Shown: in pieces, positions 60,742-64,000 of the stretch
How the letters are laid out: each line of letters opens with the position of its first letter
Numbering within the stretch: the stretch's first letter is position 1
Source of the DNA: Verrucomicrobiota bacterium
GTDB lineage: Bacteria; Verrucomicrobiota; Verrucomicrobiia; Opitutales; UBA953
Length of the DNA: 64,000 nucleotides
Direction: 5' to 3'
NCBI GenBank assembly: GCA_016871725.1
Contig: VHCL01000002.1
Span: 1-64,000 of the forward strand
The notes under the pieces: model-generated
What the model saw: only the letters and a program-made list of their open reading frames with translations
Database searches by the model: none
Told to the model about the DNA's origin: nothing
Program-made: the position numbers and the translations under genes

Positions 60742-61188
60742 TTACTTGAAGCGGACGCCGTTGGCGTCCTGGGTGACCGTGCATGCTTCGATGATCGCCC
60801 AGATCCACATGAAGAACCAGAGGATGCCGCAGCTCAGGATCGACACCAGCAGCTGGATGATGCCTCGCGTCGTGTAGCCGGCGTAGAAGTTATGGATGCC
60901 GATGCCGAGCAACACCGCGAGCAGGACGTAGGCGACGCGGTCTTTGGCTTCGGGGTGGTGGTTGACGGCGGGTTGGGCGTACTGCGGCGCGGCCGGAGCC
61001 GAATAGGGCGTGGGCGGCGGGACGGGCAGGCCGGCGGCGAGCTGGGTCTGCTGGAGCGGGGTCCAGTTGGCCATGCCGTTGGTCCACACCAGCGTGTCGA
61101 TGGAGATGACGCGGTTGGCGATGAGGCCGCGCATGGTGGCTTCGTCGACCGGACCGATGCGATTGCCGTTCTGTTCATAGTACCACAT
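60742..61188 (-). CDS. GYF_2-TM2 two-domain membrane protein
   Basis: 148 residues. A GYF_2 domain (about 2-50; WYYEQNGNRIGPVDEATM) is joined by a Pro/Ala/Gln-rich linker (about 55-80) to a TM2 domain (about 85-140) with two helices and the GIHNFYAGYTTRGIIQL motif. Such proteins sit in the inner membrane with the GYF part free to bind proline-rich partners. Role unknown. A frameshifted TM2 gene with related sequence lies upstream on the same strand. Confidence 0.85.
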   Translation of the reverse strand: MWYYEQNGNRIGPVDEATMRGLIANRVISIDTLVWTNGMANWTPLQQTQLAAGLPVPPPTPYSAPAAPQYAQPAVNHHPEAKDRVAYVLLAVLLGIGIHNFYAGYTTRGIIQLLVSILSCGILWFFMWIWAIIEACTVTQDANGVRFK

Positions 61189-61260
61189 GGGGGCAGGTCT
61201 AGCCGGCGGACGGGCCGGGCGAAAGCCAAAATCCTTCCCGATCGGTCGCAGGCATGAAAA

Positions 61261-61283
61261 AAGGCCGCCCGGTGGGCGGCCTT
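61261..61283 (-). terminator. Rho-independent terminator of the TM2 gene
   Basis: AAGGCCGCCC and GGGCGGCCTT form a 10-pair stem with a GGT loop. Six A at 61257-61262 become a U-run for minus-strand transcripts. The stem is identical to the inner part of the leuD hairpin at 60695-60717. Confidence 0.85.
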
Positions 61284-61303
61284 GCGCGGACGATGCCGAA
61301 CCC

Positions 61304-61545
61304 TCAGTTCAGCGGCACGCCCTTGGCGTCCTTCTTCACGGTCAAGGCTTCGACGACGGCCCAGATCCACATCGGGATGGCGCCGATGAAGCAGGTCAGC
61401 AGGGACACGGCGAGCTGGATGACGCCGCGCTTGGTGTTGCCGATGTAGAAGTTGTGGATGCCCAGTTCGCCGAGGAGGATGGCGAGGACGATGAAGGCCG
61501 CTTTGCTCTTGGGGGCGGAGGCGACGGGGGAGGGGTCTCAGTCAT
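61304..61545 (-). pseudogene. TM2-domain gene with apparent one-base frameshift
   Basis: The ATG at 61545 starts MTETPPPSPPPP, but the TM2 sequence (KSKAAFIVLAILLGELGIHN..., NFYIGNTKRGVIQLAVS, then ending KKDAKGVPLN) lies in a different frame that has no start codon after an in-frame TGA. Adding one base in the run of five C near the PPPP/K junction restores one 80-residue TM2 protein. The shift could be a sequencing or assembly error in a homopolymer, real decay, or slippage. It resembles the TM2 half of the neighbouring GYF-TM2 gene. Confidence 0.7.
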
Positions 61546-61604
61546 GTGGGTGTGGTCGGTGGGTGGAGAGACGGAACACCGAAAACCTTGGCCGGTTCCA
61601 TGCC

Positions 61605-61632
61605 AAATAAAAAGGGCCACGAAGCGTGGCCC
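61605..61632 (-). terminator. Rho-independent terminator of sucCD
   Basis: GGGCCACG and CGTGGCCC (61614-61632) form an eight-pair stem with an AAG loop, and AAATAAAAA before it gives a U-run on the minus strand. It lies 27 bases after the sucD stop. Confidence 0.85.
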
Positions 61633-61659
61633 TGAGGTGACGAGACAATGACGTTCCGG

Positions 61660-62565
61660 TCAGCCCTTCCAGATGCGGAGGAGGGCGTCGGCCATGTCGG
61701 ACGGGGTGGCCGCGACGGAGATGCCGCACTCCTGGAAGATCTTGATCTTCGCGGCGGCGGTGTCTTCGGCTCCGCCGATGACGGCGCCGGCATGGCCCAT
61801 GCGACGTCCGGCCGGGGCGGTGGCGCCGGCGATGAAGCCCGCGACGGGCTTCTTGCAGTGCTGCTTGATCCAGCGGGCGGCCTCGACCTCGGCGTTGCCG
61901 CCGATCTCGCCGATCATGATGATGGCCTCGGTCTCCGGGTCGTCGTTGAAGAGCTTGATGACGTCGAGGTGCGAGGTGCCGTTGACGGGGTCGCCGCCGA
62001 TGCCGACGCAGGTCGACTGGCCCTTGCCGCGGCAGGTGAGCTGCCAGACGGCCTCATAAGTGAGGGTTCCGGAGCGGGAGACCACGCCGACGTTGCCGCG
62101 CTTGTGGATGTAGCCCGGGGCGATGCCGATGCGGCAGCCGCCGGAGGACTTGTCGCCACGGCCCGGGGTCACGAGGCCGGGGCAGTTCGGGCCGATGAGG
62201 CGGGTGCGGCGACCGGCCATGGCGCGCTTGGCGCGGACCATGTCGCGGACCGGGATGCCTTCCGTGATGGCCACGGCGAGGTCGAGGTCGGCGTCGAAGC
62301 ACTCGAGGATGGCGTCGGCCGCGAAGGGCGGCGGGACGAAGATCGCGGAGACCGTGGCGCCGGTCTGCTTGGCCGCTTCGGCGACGGTGTTGAAGATCGG
62401 GACCTTCTTGCCGGCGTGCTCGAAGACCTGGCCGCCTTTGCCCGGGGTGACGCCGGCGACGACCTGCGAGCCGTAGTCGAGCGAGAGGCGGGCGTGGCGC
62501 GCGCCGAAATCGCCCGTGATGCCTTGGACGAGGATGCGGGTGTCTTCTTTGACGAGGATGGACAT
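61660..62565 (-). CDS. sucD: Succinyl-CoA synthetase alpha subunit
   Basis: 301 residues. [22 protein letters not shown] binds Co[14 protein letters not shown] carries the phosphorylated His (about 255), and [16 protein letters not shown] and [15 protein letters not shown] are further family blocks. It makes succinate, ATP or GTP and CoA from succinyl-CoA in the TCA cycle with SucC. The gene follows sucC by 19 bases, in the order frr, sucC, sucD on the minus strand. Confidence 0.96.
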   Translation of the reverse strand: MSILVKEDTRILVQGITGDFGARHARLSLDYGSQVVAGVTPGKGGQVFEHAGKKVPIFNTVAEAAKQTGATVSAIFVPPPFAADAILECFDADLDLAVAITEGIPVRDMVRAKRAMAGRRTRLIGPNCPGLVTPGRGDKSSGGCRIGIAPGYIHKRGNVGVVSRSGTLTYEAVWQLTCRGKGQSTCVGIGGDPVNGTSHLDVIKLFNDDPETEAIIMIGEIGGNAEVEAARWIKQHCKKPVAGFIAGATAPAGRRMGHAGAVIGGAEDTAAAKIKIFQECGISVAATPSDMADALLRIWKG

Positions 62566-62584
62566 GAGAGTGGGCGGCGAGGGG

Positions 62585-63796
62585 TTACTTGTGGTTGACC
62601 AGCTTCACGATCTTCTGGGCCGCGTCGGCCATGGAGTCGCCGGACACGATGGTCAGGCCGGAGGCGGCGAGGGTGGCCTTGCCGGCCTCCACGTTGTTGC
62701 CTTCGAGGCGCACCACGAGGGGCAGCTTGAGGCCGGTCTCCTTGACCGCCTCGATGATGCCCGTGGCGATCACGTTGCAGTCCATGATGCCGCCGAAGAT
62801 GTTCACCAGTATGCCCTTCACGTTGGCGTCGCCCAGGATGATCTTGAAGGCCGCCGTCACCTGGTCCTTGGTCGCGCCGCCGCCGACGTCGAGGAAGTTG
62901 GCCGGGCTGCCGCCGAAGTGCTGGATGATGTCCATCGTGGACATCGCGAGGCCGGCGCCGTTGACGAGGCAGGCGATGTTGCCGTCGAGGGCGATGTAGG
63001 AGAGGCCGTACTTCGAGGCTTCGATCTCCTTGGCGTCCTCCTCGTTGAGGTCGCGGAGGGCGACCACGTCCGGGTGACGGAACAGGGCGTTGTCGTCGAA
63101 CGACACCTTGGCGTCGAGGGCGAGGAGCTTGCCTTCCTTCGTGACGAGGAGCGGGTTCACCTCGACCATCGCGCAGTCCTTCTCCCAGTAGAAGTGGTAG
63201 AGCTTCGTGACGAGCGTCACGCACTGCTTGAAGAGGTCGCCGGAGAAGCCGAGGGCGAAGGCGATCTGGCGGGCCTGGTAGGCCTGGAGGCCGACGGCGG
63301 GGTCGACCTGCACCTTGAAGATCTTCTCGGGGGTGTGGTGGGCGACGTGCTCGATCTCCATGCCGCCTTCGGTCGAGGCGACGATGACCGGGCAGGAGGT
63401 CGCGCGGTCGAGGAGGATGGCGAGGTAGTACTCGTCGTCCCGGCCGTCAGGGCGCTTGCCGAGGTTGGCGGCCTCGGTGAAGTAGATCGTCTGGACCTTG
63501 CGGCCCTCCGGGCCCGTCTGGGCGGTGACGAGGGTGTTGCCGAGCATCGCCTTGGCGTTCTCGAGCGCCTTCTCCTTGGTCGGCGAGAACTTCACGCCGC
63601 CCTTGAAGCCGTCGGTGAAGGTGCCCTTGCCGCGGCCGCCCGCGTGGATCTGGGACTTCACCATGATGCCGCCGGCGGTGTCGATCTTGGCGAGCGCGCC
63701 TTCGAATTCGGCGACGGATCTGACCGCCACGCCCTTCGGAACGGCGACGCCGAACTTCTCGAAGAGTTCCTTGGCTTGGTATTCGTGAATGTTCAT
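62585..63796 (-). CDS. sucC: Succinyl-CoA synthetase beta subunit
   Basis: 403 residues. [20 protein letters not shown] at the start, [15 protein letters not shown] of the ATP-grasp domain, [11 protein letters not shown] and [19 protein letters not shown] of the ligase part are all diagnostic. It binds nucleotide and forms the heterodimer with SucD. No Shine-Dalgarno precedes the ATG; the upstream sequence is a C-run and T-run. It follows frr. Confidence 0.96.
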   Translation of the reverse strand: MNIHEYQAKELFEKFGVAVPKGVAVRSVAEFEGALAKIDTAGGIMVKSQIHAGGRGKGTFTDGFKGGVKFSPTKEKALENAKAMLGNTLVTAQTGPEGRKVQTIYFTEAANLGKRPDGRDDEYYLAILLDRATSCPVIVASTEGGMEIEHVAHHTPEKIFKVQVDPAVGLQAYQARQIAFALGFSGDLFKQCVTLVTKLYHFYWEKDCAMVEVNPLLVTKEGKLLALDAKVSFDDNALFRHPDVVALRDLNEEDAKEIEASKYGLSYIALDGNIACLVNGAGLAMSTMDIIQHFGGSPANFLDVGGGATKDQVTAAFKIILGDANVKGILVNIFGGIMDCNVIATGIIEAVKETGLKLPLVVRLEGNNVEAGKATLAASGLTIVSGDSMADAAQKIVKLVNHK

Positions 63797-63826
63797 GGAA
63801 ATGAAAAAAAGGGGGCGGGGAGGTGG

Positions 63827-64000
63827 TCAGCCCTTCAGCTCGGCTTCCTTCGCCTTCAGGTTCTTCTCGATCTCGGCGATGAACTTGTCGGTGTTCGTCT
63901 GCACGTCCTTTTCGGAGCGCTTCAGCTCGTCGTCGGTGACGACCTTTTCCTTGTTGCCCTTCTTGAGGAGCTCGAGGGCGTCGCGACGGGCGTTGCGCAC
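63827..64000 (-). CDS. frr: Ribosome recycling factor, 3' part only
   Basis: The last 57 codons, running off the right edge. The reading VRNARRDALELLKKGNK and the ending KKNLKAKEAELKG-type tail match the C-terminal helical arm of RRF (E. coli VRNVRRDAND ... ADKEAEL). It dismantles post-termination ribosomes with EF-G. It lies 30 bases upstream of sucC on the same strand. Confidence 0.9.
   Translation of the reverse strand: MRNARRDALELLKKGNKEKVVTDDELKRSEKDVQTNTDKFIAEIEKNLKAKEAELKG

Overview
The window is 64 kb of GC-rich bacterial chromosome with about 56 protein genes packed tightly on both strands, one tRNA and no phage, transposon or CRISPR array that I can see. I infer a Verrucomicrobiota member, probably near Opitutae. 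The grounds are the paired 'planctomycete cytochrome'-type DUF1592 and Tat-exported DUF1552 genes, a Verru_Chthon cassette A-like protein, a Cys-type sulfatase, ThuA and Gfo/Idh/MocA proteins, GYF/TM2 proteins and many genes without a Shine-Dalgarno sequence. No rRNA marker is present, so the assignment is inference.

Layout. 1-5.3 kb: end of an M66 (StcE-type) metallopeptidase, a gamma-glutamylcyclotransferase-like gene coupled to DNA repair gene tag, a TonB-dependent receptor, and a tandem ACT-domain protein. 5.3-6.0 kb: the only long non-coding stretch, with hairpins, tRNA-Ser(GCT) and a repeat-bearing segment behind it that may be an old integration site. 6.0-8.1 kb: a divergent xylan pair (alpha/beta esterase and GH10 xylanase). 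8.1-10.0 kb: an arsenic locus (arsR divergent from a DUF6428-like gene, arsC and an aquaporin). 10-12 kb: a SbtA-type bicarbonate permease divergent from a LysR regulator. 12-15.2 kb: secreted and membrane proteins of unknown role and an SGNH esterase. 15.3-20.1 kb: an ABC/adaptor/outer-membrane operon resembling type I secretion, but with a badly altered ATPase site. 20.2-25.4 kb: zinc alcohol dehydrogenase, two tandem NarL-type response regulators, and divergently the Verru_Chthon A-like protein. 25.4-31.1 kb: Bax-inhibitor-1 protein, PHB-depolymerase-like esterase, a large beta-helix protein, a methyltransferase and a DUF192 lipoprotein. 31.1-38 kb (minus strand): a 34-residue membrane peptide, polyprenyl synthase, a secreted zinc-finger-like protein, TatC, a SNF2 helicase and a DapF homologue lacking both catalytic cysteines. 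38-48 kb: sulfatase, oxidoreductase, gluconokinase, ThuA protein, ComM/YifB ATPase and the DUF1592-DUF1552 pair. 48-53.5 kb: nagB-nagA, DUF2339 membrane protein, amidohydrolase. 53.5-58.2 kb (minus): phosphotransacetylase split into two genes in permuted order, an M60-like metallopeptidase and purU. 58.3-64 kb: leuC, a coupled 96-residue unknown and leuD; two TM2 proteins, one frameshifted; then sucD, sucC and the end of frr.

How it fits together. Much of the content suits a heterotroph that breaks down plant and glycoprotein polymers: xylanase and esterases, M60 and M66 glycoprotein peptidases, sulfatase, beta-helix protein, then GlcNAc-6-phosphate catabolism (NagA to NagB), gluconate kinase, acetate overflow or uptake through Pta, and succinyl-CoA synthetase. 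Exported enzymes need TatC (DUF1552 carries a twin-arginine signal) and possibly the ABC/adaptor/TolC system.

I did not find one clear-cut new system. The most unusual signals are the ABC transporter with Walker A Lys replaced by Cys, the DapF homologue with Ser at both catalytic Cys positions, the small gene inside leuCD, and the 34-residue membrane peptide coupled to the prenyl synthase.
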